Source: Yamagishiella unicocca (taxonomy: Eukaryota > Chlorophyta > Chlorophyceae > Chlamydomonadales > Volvocaceae). Taken from it: a DNA stretch of 64,000 nucleotides. Numbering within the stretch: position 1 is the first letter of the stretch; each line of letters starts with the position of its first letter. The stretch covers positions 248,001 to 312,000 of the forward strand of contig BDSL01000102.1 of assembly GCA_003116995.1 (NCBI GenBank), given 5' to 3'. The notes beneath the pieces are model-generated. The model saw nothing but the letters and a program-made list of their open reading frames with translations. It did no database searches and was not told the DNA's origin. Below are positions 46,916 through 57,895 of this stretch, piece by piece. A program made the position numbers and the translations under genes.

Positions 46916-47002
46916 TCCTCTCAGCCCGGATCGAACGGGCGACCTAAGGATGTCAGTGTTAACCATTACAGTCCTTCGCTCTTCCAGCTGAGCTATGAGA
47001 GG
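46916..47002 (-). tRNA. tRNA-Tyr (GTA) with intron, unit B1
   Basis: Same 87-nt gene as in unit A1, with the same 14-nt intron and cloverleaf stems. Confidence 0.95.
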
Positions 47003-47003
47003 A

Positions 47004-47075
47004 TATCGAGACCAGGTTTCGATCCTGGGACCTCGGGGTTATGAGCCCCGCACGCTTCCGCTGCGCCATCTCGAT
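47004..47075 (-). tRNA. Initiator tRNA-Met (CAT), unit B1
   Basis: Same 72-nt initiator, one nucleotide upstream of tRNA-Tyr. A poly(A)-tailed insertion lies 76 bp upstream. Confidence 0.95.
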
Positions 47076-47150
47076 CGCTGTACGACATGACTAATGACGG
47101 ATTTACGTCGTACAGATTTGTACGGCGAGCCGGCAAGGGGCCAAGCATGG

Positions 47151-47303
47151 ATTTTTTTTTTAATGGGCACTTGTGGGCAAGTAGGTTTGTGGTTGAACCT
47201 GCTGGTCGAGGTTGTCGTTGATGGGGGTGGAGATACAGAGCTTATGACACGGTCAGGTGTCGTACCCCAGCGTCGGGGTCCTGTAACGCAAGGAATTTTC
47301 AAA
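47151..47303 (-). mobile_element. 153-bp poly(A)-tailed insertion in unit B1
   Basis: Absent from A1 and A2 at the same site. It is flanked by ATGG on both sides (47147-47150 and 47304-47307). The minus strand ends in ten A, as expected for a retroposed short element. The copy in B2 is at 51779-51931. Confidence 0.65.
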
Positions 47304-48220
47304 ATGGGCCACCAAAGGAGCTGTTGAGAAGGGGGCAACGGGCTGTGGGTGGGGGCTGAGGTGGAAGAGGGGATGTTGGGCTGTGGGGCAGGGCAGGGGC
47401 CGTGGGGCAAAGGGCCCCTGTGGGGCAAGGGGCTGTTGGGAAAGGGCCTGTTGGGAAGATCGGAAGAAGGGCTGCGGGGAGCGATCCATAGGAGCATTGT
47501 CAGTGTGTCAGCACATTGCCAGTGCATCAGCATAGTCCTACCCGCATGCACCACGGATTGTGTGTGTGCGCCACCCACCACAGCCCCACGACGCGCACTC
47601 CATGTAAGGCCACCACGAGCGGCAGCACAGTGAGAGTGCGGGCAGCCAACAGGACGGCCGACCTGCAAAAGTACGCTGGCGCTCAAGGGGGAGCGATGGC
47701 CCTCCCGCAATGCAGCGCACGTGTGGGCCTCCTCGCTCCCGGCCCGTGTTGCTGTGCTGCCTGCTCACCGTATGGACGGTGGCGTGGTGGAGCGCACCCA
47801 CACGCCACAACAGTAACTGTTGCAGTGGGCCGGAAGGTAGAGCAATTGGGCGCATCACCAGCGACGCTGAAAAAGACACAGGAACGAGGAAACATCAGTC
47901 GGCCAAGCTATGGCAAACGACCAGCAACCCCGAGCAGAGAACAAACAGCAGCAGTAGCAGCCTCCCAGGGGGAAGTAGCCGAAATGTCCCCTCATGAGTA
48001 CTACACCAACTGCAGCAGGCTGCAGCCCAACCTCTCAGTCATGGAGGCTAGGAATGGGCCACTATGCGGAATTTACTGCAGGACCAGCTGTCACTGTGGC
48101 ACCTGCGATTTATTGCATCTGCATAACAACAAGGTCGCTCCAGCAATATGCCATAACAGCAGGCCTGGGGCCACCCATGACGCCCAGGAACCTTAACATT
48201 ACCTCAGCTTGCAGCTGATG

Positions 48221-48307
48221 TCCTCTCAGCCCGGATCGAACGGGCGACCTAAGGATGTCAGTGTTAACCATTACAGTCCTTCGCTCTTCCAGCTGAGCTA
48301 TGAGAGG
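48221..48307 (-). tRNA. tRNA-Tyr (GTA) with intron, unit A2
   Basis: Same gene and intron as in unit A1, at an offset of 5247. Confidence 0.95.
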
Positions 48308-48308
48308 A

Positions 48309-48380
48309 TATCGAGACCAGGTTTCGATCCTGGGACCTCGGGGTTATGAGCCCCGCACGCTTCCGCTGCGCCATCTCGAT
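48309..48380 (-). tRNA. Initiator tRNA-Met (CAT), unit A2
   Basis: Same initiator sequence and 1-nt spacing as in unit A1. Confidence 0.95.
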
Positions 48381-49471
48381 CGCTGTACGACAAGACTAAT
48401 GACGGATTTACGTCGTACAGATTTGTACGGCGAGCCGGCAAGGGGCCAAGCATGGGCCACCAAAGGAGCTGTTGAGAAGGGGGCAACGGGCTGTGGGTGG
48501 GGGCTGAGGTGGAAGAGGGGATGTTGGGCTGTGGGGCAGGGCAGGGGCCGTGGGGCAAAGGGCCCCTGTGGGGCAAGGGGCTGTTGGGAAAGGGCCTGTT
48601 GGGAAGATCGGAAGAAGGGCTGCGGGGAGCGATCCATAGGAGCATTGTCAGTGCGTCAGCACATTGCCAGTGCATCAGCATAGTCCTACCCGCATGCACC
48701 ACGGATTGTGTTTGTTACAGCTTTGACGGGCGATGAATGCACCGGGTCGCCGACCTACCCGAGTGGCCAGTCACAGCATTAAGGGGCTGAGCAACAAAAC
48801 CGCGGCCTCAACGGTGATGACGACTGCCACACCATGTCAGCACCCGAGCAGGGACCCCCGCAGGCAAATGTGCACCCCCGCGCCTTGGCCGCTGGCACGT
48901 CGTGGAAATTGGGCCGACAGTACTGCCTGCCCAGAGGAAGAATGCGAATGGACCCCCAACTCTTGAAGCCCAAAATACGGGGTGTTGAGGGTGTTGTTGC
49001 CACCTACTCGCCGCTCCATATATAACCCTGAAAGGTGCCGTGAATATTCTTCACCAGCACATGGTTCACCACCTCACCACCCTCAAATACGTTATTTGTG
49101 CACATCAGCGTTAAATATCTTCGATTATCGTGTGTCGCCACATGCAAATAGCTCGGCAAAAGTGGTGTTGAACCTTTCGACCACCAGCTAGACAAAATCG
49201 CCCTGGTTGTTGTAACGGTTTCAGTGGGTTCCAGACCAAAAGGTAAAACCATCGGGCACATCGCCGGACACTGAGGCGCCCGATGGTTCTACCTCTTGGT
49301 CTGGAACCCACTGTAATCGTTACAACAACAACAATGATTCGGTGGGACAGGGTTACAGGGACCCAAAGTCAAATAGTTTCCCCAAGACGGAGGAGACAGA
49401 GACCCTGGTATTGTACCGTACATTGTGTTCACATGCCCGGCTTACAACTGCTGGGGCCCAGGCTTCCAATT

Positions 49472-50364
49472 CTCACATGCAGACGGCAGCAGCAGCCCCC
49501 TGTGGGTGCGGTGCGCCGGCTGGTGCGTCTCCAGGGGCGGGTACCCCCCGCCTACACCACTTTTGGTTCTGCCCGGTGGCTCAAACAGTGATTGCCCAAC
49601 TCGAGACCCAGCTCGGTGCAGGGGTGACACGGGCGCAAGTTTGGTTGGTGCAAGCACCTCCCGGGGTGCAGTCCTGCGTCTGGGATGTAGTAGTCCTGGC
49701 GGCTATTACGGCCATGGAGGTGGGGCGCCGGTTTATGGCCGCGGCCTTGAAAAGGGCGGCTGCTGGTGGTCCCCCTCTTACTCCGGGTAGCGGTCTTCTG
49801 GATCGTGCCGTTCGCCGTGGGGTGGTGGAGTTTTGGGCCCTGCTGAGGGGCTTTGCTGCGCTGGGGCTTCCCCAGAAAGGCTGGGATGCAGTGGGGCCTC
49901 GGCATCCTTTCTTGCGGGTTGTTCTCAGTCGCCTCGTGTGCGGGGGACCGGCTGAGGTACTGGTGGATTCGTGATCGGCCTGAGTTGTCTTGGGGAGCGG
50001 GGTTTCCTGTGCTTCATACTTTCCGGCTCTATAGGCGTGTTGAGCCCTGTTTGGGATCCGTGCCTTATGGGATGAGAGGTGGCTGGTTCCGATGTTTTGC
50101 ATCGTTGCGGCGCTTCACTGGTTCGTCGGGTGATGGGTTGTTAGGTTGGTTGGTGGCCAGTTCCTGATAGGGGAGCCTCTAGTGCAAATTCCCCCTGGGG
50201 TGCTGGCTGCTGCTCAGTGTGCTTACAACCTGTCGCTTTGGTGTTCTGGTGGTTTGCCTTTGTTCCGGTGCATGTCGGTCTTTGTTTCCTCCGTCTTTTT
50301 CAGTGTCAGGCGATGCGCCCGATGGTTCTACCTCTTGGTCTGGAACCCACTGTAATCGTTACAA
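49472..50364 (+). mobile_element. LINE-like fragment, copy in unit A2
   Basis: Same fragment at an offset of 4628, duplicated together with unit A rather than inserted separately. Confidence 0.6.
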
Positions 50365-51543
50365 CCAATGATGTCACGACTCCCAACCGAAAAACACAAA
50401 ATGACCAAGAGCGCTGCGGCGAGCATGCATTGGCAAAGAGAGTCAACAGAGGGTACCTGCCGTACAACGGCTGCGCAGCGGCGTACGCTCGTCCACACGG
50501 TGGCTAGATCGACGGCCACCGCCGCCGCAACACTCCCACCAAGGTCCCTCGTGCGCTTCTTGCGCCAGCACATAGTACATCTCACGAACCAATTAATGTC
50601 ACCGTCCGCAGTGATACCACCAAAGAATGCTGTGCGCTCAACTTGAATACACCGTAGCCTGCAGTGCCTGCGCCTGCCCCTGGTCGCAGCAGCCCCAACC
50701 AAGCCGTCGCTCGCTGTCGCTGGGAGTGGCCGTCCCTTGGCCCCCCGGCTGCTGCTGGGAAGGCAACATGCACACCGCCTGCCTCCCGGCAATGTACACC
50801 CTTAGCTCCCTGCTCCGCCCGCCTCCCTCAGCTGCGGCTGCGCAGCGGCTTGGTTGCACGCGTTTGACTGCACCCCACACCCCACAGCGCGAACTCCATG
50901 TAAGGCCACCACGAGCGGCGGCATGGTGAGTGTGTGGGCAGCCAACAGGAGGGCCGACCTGCAAAGTAAGCTGGCGCTCAGGGGGTGAGGCGGCCCTCCC
51001 ACAATGCAGCGCACGTGCGGGCCTCCTCGCTCCCGGCCCGTGTTGCTGTGCTGCCTGCTCACCGAATGGACGGTGGCGTGGCGGAGCGCACCCACACGCC
51101 ACAACAGTAACTGTTGCAGTGGGCCGGAAGGTAGAGCAATTGGGCGCATCGCCAGCGACGCTGAAAGAGACGCAGGAACGAAGAAAAACCAGTCGACCAA
51201 GCTACGACAAACGACCAGCAACCCCGAGCAGAGAACAAACAGCAGTAGCAGCCTCCCAGGGGGAAGTAGCCGAAATGTCCCCTCATCAGGATTACACCAA
51301 TTGCAGCAGGCTGCAGCCCAACCCCCTTATTCATGGAGGCCAGGTATGGGCCACTATGCGGAATAGACTGCGGGATCAGCTAACCCTGTGGCATGTGCGA
51401 TATATCACACCTGCATAACAACAAGGTCGCTCCAGCAATATGCCATAACAGCAGGCTTGGGGCCACCCAGCATGGCGCTCGGTTACCAAGAAGGTCCCCA
51501 TGGCGCCCAGGAACCTTAACATTACCTCAGCTTGCAGCTGATG

Positions 51544-51630
51544 TCCTCTCAGCCCGGATCGAACGGGCGACCTAAGGATGTCAGTGTTAACCATTACAGT
51601 CCTTCGCTCTTCCAGCTGAGCTATGAGAGG
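51544..51630 (-). tRNA. tRNA-Tyr (GTA) with intron, unit B2
   Basis: Copy of the B1 gene at an offset of 4628. Confidence 0.95.
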
Positions 51631-51631
51631 A

Positions 51632-51703
51632 TATCGAGACCAGGTTTCGATCCTGGGACCTCGGGGTTATGAGCCCCGCACGCTTCCGCTGCGCCATCTC
51701 GAT
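51632..51703 (-). tRNA. Initiator tRNA-Met (CAT), unit B2
   Basis: Copy of the B1 initiator at an offset of 4628. Confidence 0.95.
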
Positions 51704-52848
51704 CGCTGTACGACATGACTAATGACGGATTTACGTCGTACAGATTTGTACGGCGAGCCGGCAAGGGGCCAAGCATGGATTTTTTTTTTAATGGGCACTT
51801 GTGGGCAAGTAGGTTTGTGGTTGAACCTGCTGGTCGAGGTTGTCGTTGATGGGGGTGGAGATACAGAGCTTATGACACGGTCAGGTGTCGTACCCCAGCG
51901 TCGGGGTCCTGTAACGCAAGGAATTTTCAAAATGGGCCACCAAAGGAGCTGTTGAGAAGGGGGCAACGGGCTGTGGGTGGGGGCTGAGGTGGAAGAGGGG
52001 ATGTTGGGCTGTGGGGCAGGGCAGGGGCCGTGGGGCAAAGGGCCCCTGTGGGGCAAGGGGCTGTTGGGAAAGGGCCTGTTGGGAAGATCGGAAGAAGGGC
52101 TGCGGGGAGCGATCCATAGGAGCATTGTCAGTGTGTCAGCACATTGCCAGTGCATCAGCATAGTCCTACCCGCATGCACCACGGATTGTGTGTGTGCGCC
52201 ACCCACCACAGCCCCACGACGCGCACTCCATGTAAGGCCACCACGAGCGGCAGCACAGTGAGAGTGCGGGCAGCCAACAGGACGGCCGACCTGCAAAAGT
52301 ACGCTGGCGCTCAAGGGGGAGCGATGGCCCTCCCGCAATGCAGCGCACGTGTGGGCCTCCTCGCTCCCGGCCCGTGTTGCTGTGCTGCCTGCTCACCGTA
52401 TGGACGGTGGCGTGGTGGAGCGCACCCACACGCCACAACAGTAACTGTTGCAGTGGGCCGGAAGGTAGAGCAATTGGGCGCATCACCAGCGACGCTGAAA
52501 AAGACACAGGAACGAGGAAACATCAGTCGGCCAAGCTATGGCAAACGACCAGCAACCCCGAGCAGAGAACAAACAGCAGCAGTAGCAGCCTCCCAGGGGG
52601 AAGTAGCCGAAATGTCCCCTCATGAGTACTACACCAACTGCAGCAGGCTGCAGCCCAACCTCTCAGTCATGGAGGCTAGGAATGGGCCACTATGCGGAAT
52701 TTACTGCAGGACCAGCTGTCACTGTGGCACCTGCGATTTATTGCATCTGCATAACAACAAGGTCGCTCCAGCAATATGCCATAACAGCAGGCCTGGGGCC
52801 ACCCATGACGCCCAGGAACCTTAACATTACCTCAGCTTGCAGCTGATG

Positions 52849-52935
52849 TCCTCTCAGCCCGGATCGAACGGGCGACCTAAGGATGTCAGTGTTAACCATT
52901 ACAGTCCTTCGCTCTTCCAGCTGAGCTATGAGAGG
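52849..52935 (-). tRNA. tRNA-Tyr (GTA) with intron, unit C
   Basis: Fifth copy. Stems and intron are intact although the rest of unit C is diverged. Confidence 0.95.
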
Positions 52936-52936
52936 A

Positions 52937-53008
52937 TATCGAGACCAGGTTTCGATCCTGGGACCTCGGGGTTATGAGCCCCGCACGCTTCCGCTGCGCC
53001 ATCTCGAT
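52937..53008 (-). tRNA. Initiator tRNA-Met (CAT), unit C
   Basis: Fifth copy, intact, with the same 1-nt spacing. Confidence 0.95.
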
Positions 53009-53083
53009 CGCTGTACGACATGACTAATGACGGATTTACGTCGTACAGATTTGTACGGCGAGCCGGCAAGGGGCCAAGCATGG

Positions 53084-53430
53084 GCGGGTGATGGGCAGTG
53101 CTTTCCCGCCGGGATAAGGGCGGGTGCCGCCTGTCGTGCGGCCACTGTAACGCGGTCTCTCTCTCTCTCTCTCCTTTGCTGGTTCGAGATACGAGTGGTG
53201 CGGGTGATGGGCAGGTGAGCCAATGGGGGCTTTTGTGGTGGTTTTGACGCGTAAGGGTGGCCTGCATGGGGCCGTGTCCTGCCGTCGCTTGTGCTGACTT
53301 TGCATGATGCTGTTTGCCTGCTGTTGCCCGTACCCGACCTTGGTTCCGTGTCTCTTCCGCAGTGCTTTCCCGCCGGGATAAGGGCGGGTGCCGCCTGTCG
53401 TGCGGCCACTGTAACGCGGTCTCTCTCTCT
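53084..53430. mobile_element. Insertion with 72-bp direct terminal repeats, unit C
   Basis: Occupies the same insertion point as in B1. Direct repeats at 53095-53166 and 53359-53430 share GCAGTGCTTTCCCGCC and a (TC)n end around a 192-bp middle. It resembles a miniature LTR element (TRIM) but lacks a visible primer-binding site. Confidence 0.5.
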
Positions 53431-54970
53431 TTGGGCCACCAAAGGAGCTGTTGAGAAGGGGGCAACGGGCTGTGGGTGGGGGCTGAGGTGGAAGAGGGGA
53501 TGTTGGGCTGTGGGGCAGGGCAGGGGCCGTGGGGCAAAGGGCCCCTGTGAGGCAAGGGGCTGTTGGGAAAGGGCTTGTTGGGAAGATCGGAAGAAGGGAT
53601 GCGGGGAGTGATCCGTAGGAGCATTGTCAGTGCGTCAGCATAGTCCTACCCGTATGCACCACGGATTGTGTGTGTTTGTTACAGCTTTGAGGGGCGACGA
53701 ATGCAACGGGTTGCCGACGTACCTGAGTGGGCAGTCATAGCATCACGAGGCTCAGCAACAAAGCCACGGCCTCAACGGTGATGACGACTACCACACCATG
53801 TCAGCCCCCGAGCAGGGATCCCCGCAAGCAAATGTGCACCCCCGCGCCATGGCCCCTGGCGTGTCACAAAAATTGGGCCTACAGTAGCGCCTGCTCAGAG
53901 TTAAAGGGTGCGAACGGACCCCCAACTCTTGAAGCCCCAAATACGGGGTGTTGTTGCCACCGCACTCACCGCTCCATAACCCTGAAAGATGCCGCGAGTA
54001 TTCTTCACCAGCACATGGTTCGCCACCCTCAAATACATTCTTTGTGCACATCAGCGTTGAACATCTTCGATTATCGTGTTTCGCCACATGCAAATAGCTC
54101 GGCAAAAGTGGTGTTGAATCTTTCGGCCGCGAGCTCGACAAAATCGACCTGGTATTGTACCCTACATTGCGTTCACATGCCCGGCCTACAACTGCTGGGG
54201 CCCAGGCTTCCAATACCAATGATGTCACGACTTCCAACCAAGAAACACAAAATGACCAAGCGCGCTGCGGCGAGCATGCAATGGCAAAGAGAGTCAACAG
54301 AGGGTACCTGCCGTACAACGGCTGCGCAGCGGCAGACGCTCGTCCACACGGTGACTAGATCGACGGCCACCGCCGCCGCAACGCTCCCACCAAAGTCCCT
54401 CGTGCGCTTCTTGCGCCAGCACATAGTACATCTCACGACCCAATTAATGTCACCGTCCACAATGATACCACCAAAGAATGCTGTGCGATCAACTTGAATA
54501 CACCGTAGCCTGCAGTGCCTGCGCCTGCCCCCGCACGCAGCAGCCCCCACCAAGCCAGCGCTCGCTGTCGCTGGGAATGGCCGTCCCTCGGCCCCCGGCT
54601 GCTGCTGGGAAGGCAACATGCACACCGCCTGCCTCCCGACAATGTACACCCTTAGCGCCCTGCTCCGCCCGCCTCCCTCAGCTGCGGCTGCGCAGTGGCT
54701 TGGTTGCACGCGGTTGACCGCACCCCGGGCGCCACCCACCACAGCCCCACAGCGCGCACTTCGTGTAAGGCCACCACGAGCGGCGGCATGGTGAGAGTGT
54801 GGGCAGCCACCAGGAGGGCCGACCTGCAAAGTACGCTGGCGCTCAGGGGGTGAGGCGGCCCTCCCACAGTGCAGCGCACGTATGGGCCTCCTCGCTCCCG
54901 GCCCGCGTTGCTGTGCTGCCTGCTCACCATATGGACGGTGGCGTGGCGGAGCGCACCCACACGCCACAAC

Positions 54971-55272
54971 ATCATGCATCTAATGTACACAAGGGCGCGC
55001 AACCGCTATCAACCGCTATCAACAGTTTTATTACCGGTAACAGGACGTCTGCGCAAACCAACCCAGGCAAAGCTCAGGATGTTTTTTCTCTCCTAGGACC
55101 TCCCTCTTGTCGTGTGGGGTGTCTCAAATTTCCTCCCTTTTTCGGTTCAACGGTTTACTCTCTGACCCCCCTCCCTTCTCCTAAACGGATTTTCCTCGCA
55201 TCCACGGGTCTTCCTCGAAACCCTCCCTTGCGAACCCTCAACTGCGCGGCTCCCCCTCAGCTGCGCGGCCCC
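54971..55272. other. Unique DNA between array and PTP-like gene
   Basis: No gene seen; 3' flank of the minus-strand gene ending at 55273. Confidence 0.5.
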
Positions 55273-57282
55273 TCAGTCTACCGGGTCCCAGTGCGGCATG
55301 TTCTCCGGGTACGCGTCTATGAGGTACTTCACCAGGCTGGCGGTGGACACGGTGAGGGCGGCCACAGTGGCGTCCCACTGCGCCGCGCCGTCGGGGGAGG
55401 ACAGGTCGGGGGAGGCGATGTCCACCACCGCCTTGCTGGCCTGGGGACGGGCCAGGCGGGGAGGAGGGTGCAGGCCGGAGGGGATGAGAGGGAGGGGGGT
55501 GCAGACCGGAGGGGATGAGAGGGAGGGGGGTGCAGAAAGGGGGGGATGAGAGGGAGGGGGTGCAGAAAAGGGGGGATGAGAGGGAGGGGGTGCAGAAAGG
55601 AGGGGATGAGAGGGAGTTCGAGGGAAACGCGTGGATGTCCGAAAAAACGGGAGGGAGGGGGTTTGATAAGAAAAATCCGCGAATCCACCGTCTTGGGGTG
55701 CAGAAAGGAGGGGATGAGAGGGAGGGCCGGCCGTGCCGGCGGCAGTGAAACGAGACGTGGCGCCAGCCGCACCCCAAGACAGCGCCGAGATCCAGGGCAG
55801 CGGCTTTGATGCGTCGCACCCACCAATTCACCGATGCCAACCCATTAGCCAGACCTGCAATCCTGGCCCTCTGGCTCCCGCCCCAGCTGCCCCTTCCGCT
55901 CCTCCCCCCCGCCCCGTGCGCACTTTGAGGCCCCCCACCCCCTCCTTGAGCAGGAACGACAGCTGCGCCGGCAGGAGCGCAAAGCCCCCTCGGCGGGTCA
56001 GCACCGCATCGGACTCGTAGTGGCTGAAGGTGGTCAGCAGGCAGACCTTCTGCGGAGGGGTGAGAGGAGGGGTGAGAGGAGGGGTGAACGCGAGGGGTGA
56101 GAGGAGGGGTGAGAGGAGGGGTGAGCGGAAAGCCGGGGCCCGGGGTGTGCTCAAGCAGCTAGCGATAAGGGCTGCACCGCATCCTTGCAACACCGGGCCC
56201 CGCACCATGTTATTGTCCTACTCCTCTTGCATTCGCGGGCTTCCTCACCTCCCCCTACCCCGGCAGCCCCCGCACCTCCAGGTAGTAGTCGCGGTCGGGC
56301 CCGGGCAGGTGCTCCGAAGCCACCACCTGCTGGATCTCCTCCAGGATCTGCGAGTCCAGCGCCATCACCAGGTCGTACCGGTCCAGATCCTCGAGCTCGA
56401 ACGGCTCGGCGGGGCGGGTGAAGTATCGCGGCAGGATCTCCAGGTTGCTGGCGCCCCGCATGAGGGCGGTGAGCTTGGAGATGGAGTTGATGTCGCGCGG
56501 GCCGCCCACGGCCACGCCACACGTCCAGGGGTAGAGGGCCCTGACGAGGGGAACGAGGGGCGGGAAGGAAAACGGGTGGGAGGAGGGGAAGGATTGGGTG
56601 GCGGCGATGGCATTAGGTGAGGCGAGGTGAGCGGAAGTGAGCGGAGGTGAGCGGAGGGACGGGGAGGCAGCAGCCTTACTTGGGAAAGCGGCCTGCTGGC
56701 CACCCGTTCGGCAGCCCCTCCCCTGCCCTCCCCACCGCCACTCCTACAGCAGGCGTAGGTATGCGTACCTGCCATACCCATTCCACTCGGCACACCTCTC
56801 GAACAAGCCCGCCGCCAGGCGCGCTCGAACCGTGTCCGTGCGGTCAACCTGCACAGGGCGTTCCGCGGTTCCGGAACAGGGCCGGGCGCCGGTCAAGCCT
56901 ACTGCGCGGTTCCGCAGACTTGGGCACCAAGCGCGCGCCTGAGCAGTATAGCATGAACAAGTGCATACATGAGTACTTGGCAGATTGGGCTAGGAACACT
57001 TACGAAGAGAACTTGCAGGTGATACCGACTCCAGGAAACGCTGGGCCACAAATGCGCTAAGCTTTTGCCAGGAACGGCAATATTTGCAGCCACCGAGCCC
57101 ACAGGCTGGATCTTGTCAGGTTCGGGGCTGGCAGCGGCCGCTGCTCGAATGCACGCAACACCTCGGGCAGCGCTCCTTCGCCGCGGCCACACGGGCTGCG
57201 CTGGTAAGCATCGAGGGCTACTACTTGCGACACTAGGACAGCTGCAATGTGAAAGAACCGACATGGCGAACGTGCCGCGCAC
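55273..57282 (-). CDS. Plastid-targeted LMW-PTP-fold protein lacking the catalytic Cys
   Basis: Five exons fit in phase: 57282-57004, 56848-56769, 56540-56276, 56049-55924 and 55440-55273, giving 305 aa. The first 60 or so residues (MRGTFAMSVLSHCSCPSVAS onward) look like a transit peptide. The fold signature then follows: VLFVDRTDTVRARLAAGLF where active enzymes have VLFVC(X)5R, then INSISKLTALMRGASNLEIL, LDRYDLVMALDSQILEEIQ and a C-terminal SPDLSSPDGAAQW where the DP loop lies. The P-loop Cys is replaced by Asp and the CX5R pattern is gone, so phosphatase activity is unlikely; a binding or scaffold role is inferred. Confidence 0.8.
55470..55720. repeat. GGGGATGAGAGGGAGG minisatellite
   Basis: About seven purine-rich units of roughly 30 bp in the last intron of the PTP-like gene, interrupted once by a GTGGATGTCCGAAAAA motif. 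A related GTGAGAGGAGGG repeat lies at 56055-56130. Confidence 0.9.
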
Positions 57283-57895
57283 TGGCGCGGGAACGCTGTG
57301 GAAAGGAACTCCCGGGACTATCCTCTATATTTGAACCAGTAACCTAGAGACGAAGTTGCGAGCTCTGATGTTGCAGAGTGGTGGAGTGCATGACCGTAAA
57401 CAGGCGATTGTCGCTCCGACAGTTGTCAAGGGTAAGAAGCCAGGCCAGCAGACCTGGTGGTCAAACAATCACCAATTTGTAGTAATATATAACCGTCAGA
57501 GGTAAGCGATGTGCGAAAGTCAGCGGCCTTTGGGCTTCTCGCGACCGACTTAATTACCCGACGTCATGCCGTGGTGACGACAGGCCAAACAACAAACTGA
57601 CTTCACGCCCCTTTATACAAATTCCTGCTAACGTACATTTTCCCATTAACACCGTACCGTCTACAACATAGTAACACAAAATGCCCCCAAACCCTAAGTC
57701 CAGAGCCTTGCACATTTGACAGGCCTGCACCGACGAAACTTAAATTCAACGCCTAACCCGAAATCATACATTTTCCTAACATTTAATTTACCTGCTGAAG
57801 CACGCAGCTCCCCGCGTCCGCGAAACACCGCACCTGCACCATCTACGCGTCCTCATGCCTGTCGCGCGCTTGCGCCCTCATCCCCTGGCTTGCAA
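57283..57895. other. Intergenic, PTP-like 5' flank and GST 3' flank
   Basis: Lower-GC DNA with no supported gene; contains the promoter of the PTP-like gene. Confidence 0.5.

Larger units (their letters stand above)
46478..47811. repeat. Array unit B1
   Basis: Short version of the unit with an internal deletion of about 2.6 kb after the G-rich tract. It carries a tRNA pair and a 153-bp poly(A)-tailed insertion. B2 is an apparently identical copy 4628 bp to the right. Confidence 0.85.
47812..51105. repeat. Array unit A2
   Basis: Second long unit. It lacks 619 bp present in A1 at 44161-44779 and about 36 bp between tail and tRNA-Tyr; otherwise it follows A1 closely. Confidence 0.85.
51106..52439. 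repeat. Array unit B2
   Basis: Copy of B1 with the same 153-bp insertion and tRNA pair. Confidence 0.85.
52440..54970. repeat. Array unit C (diverged, last)
   Basis: Starts with the tail and a tRNA pair but is more diverged downstream, lacks the LINE fragment and ends ACGCCACAAC at the right border of the array, where unique DNA begins. Confidence 0.8.
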
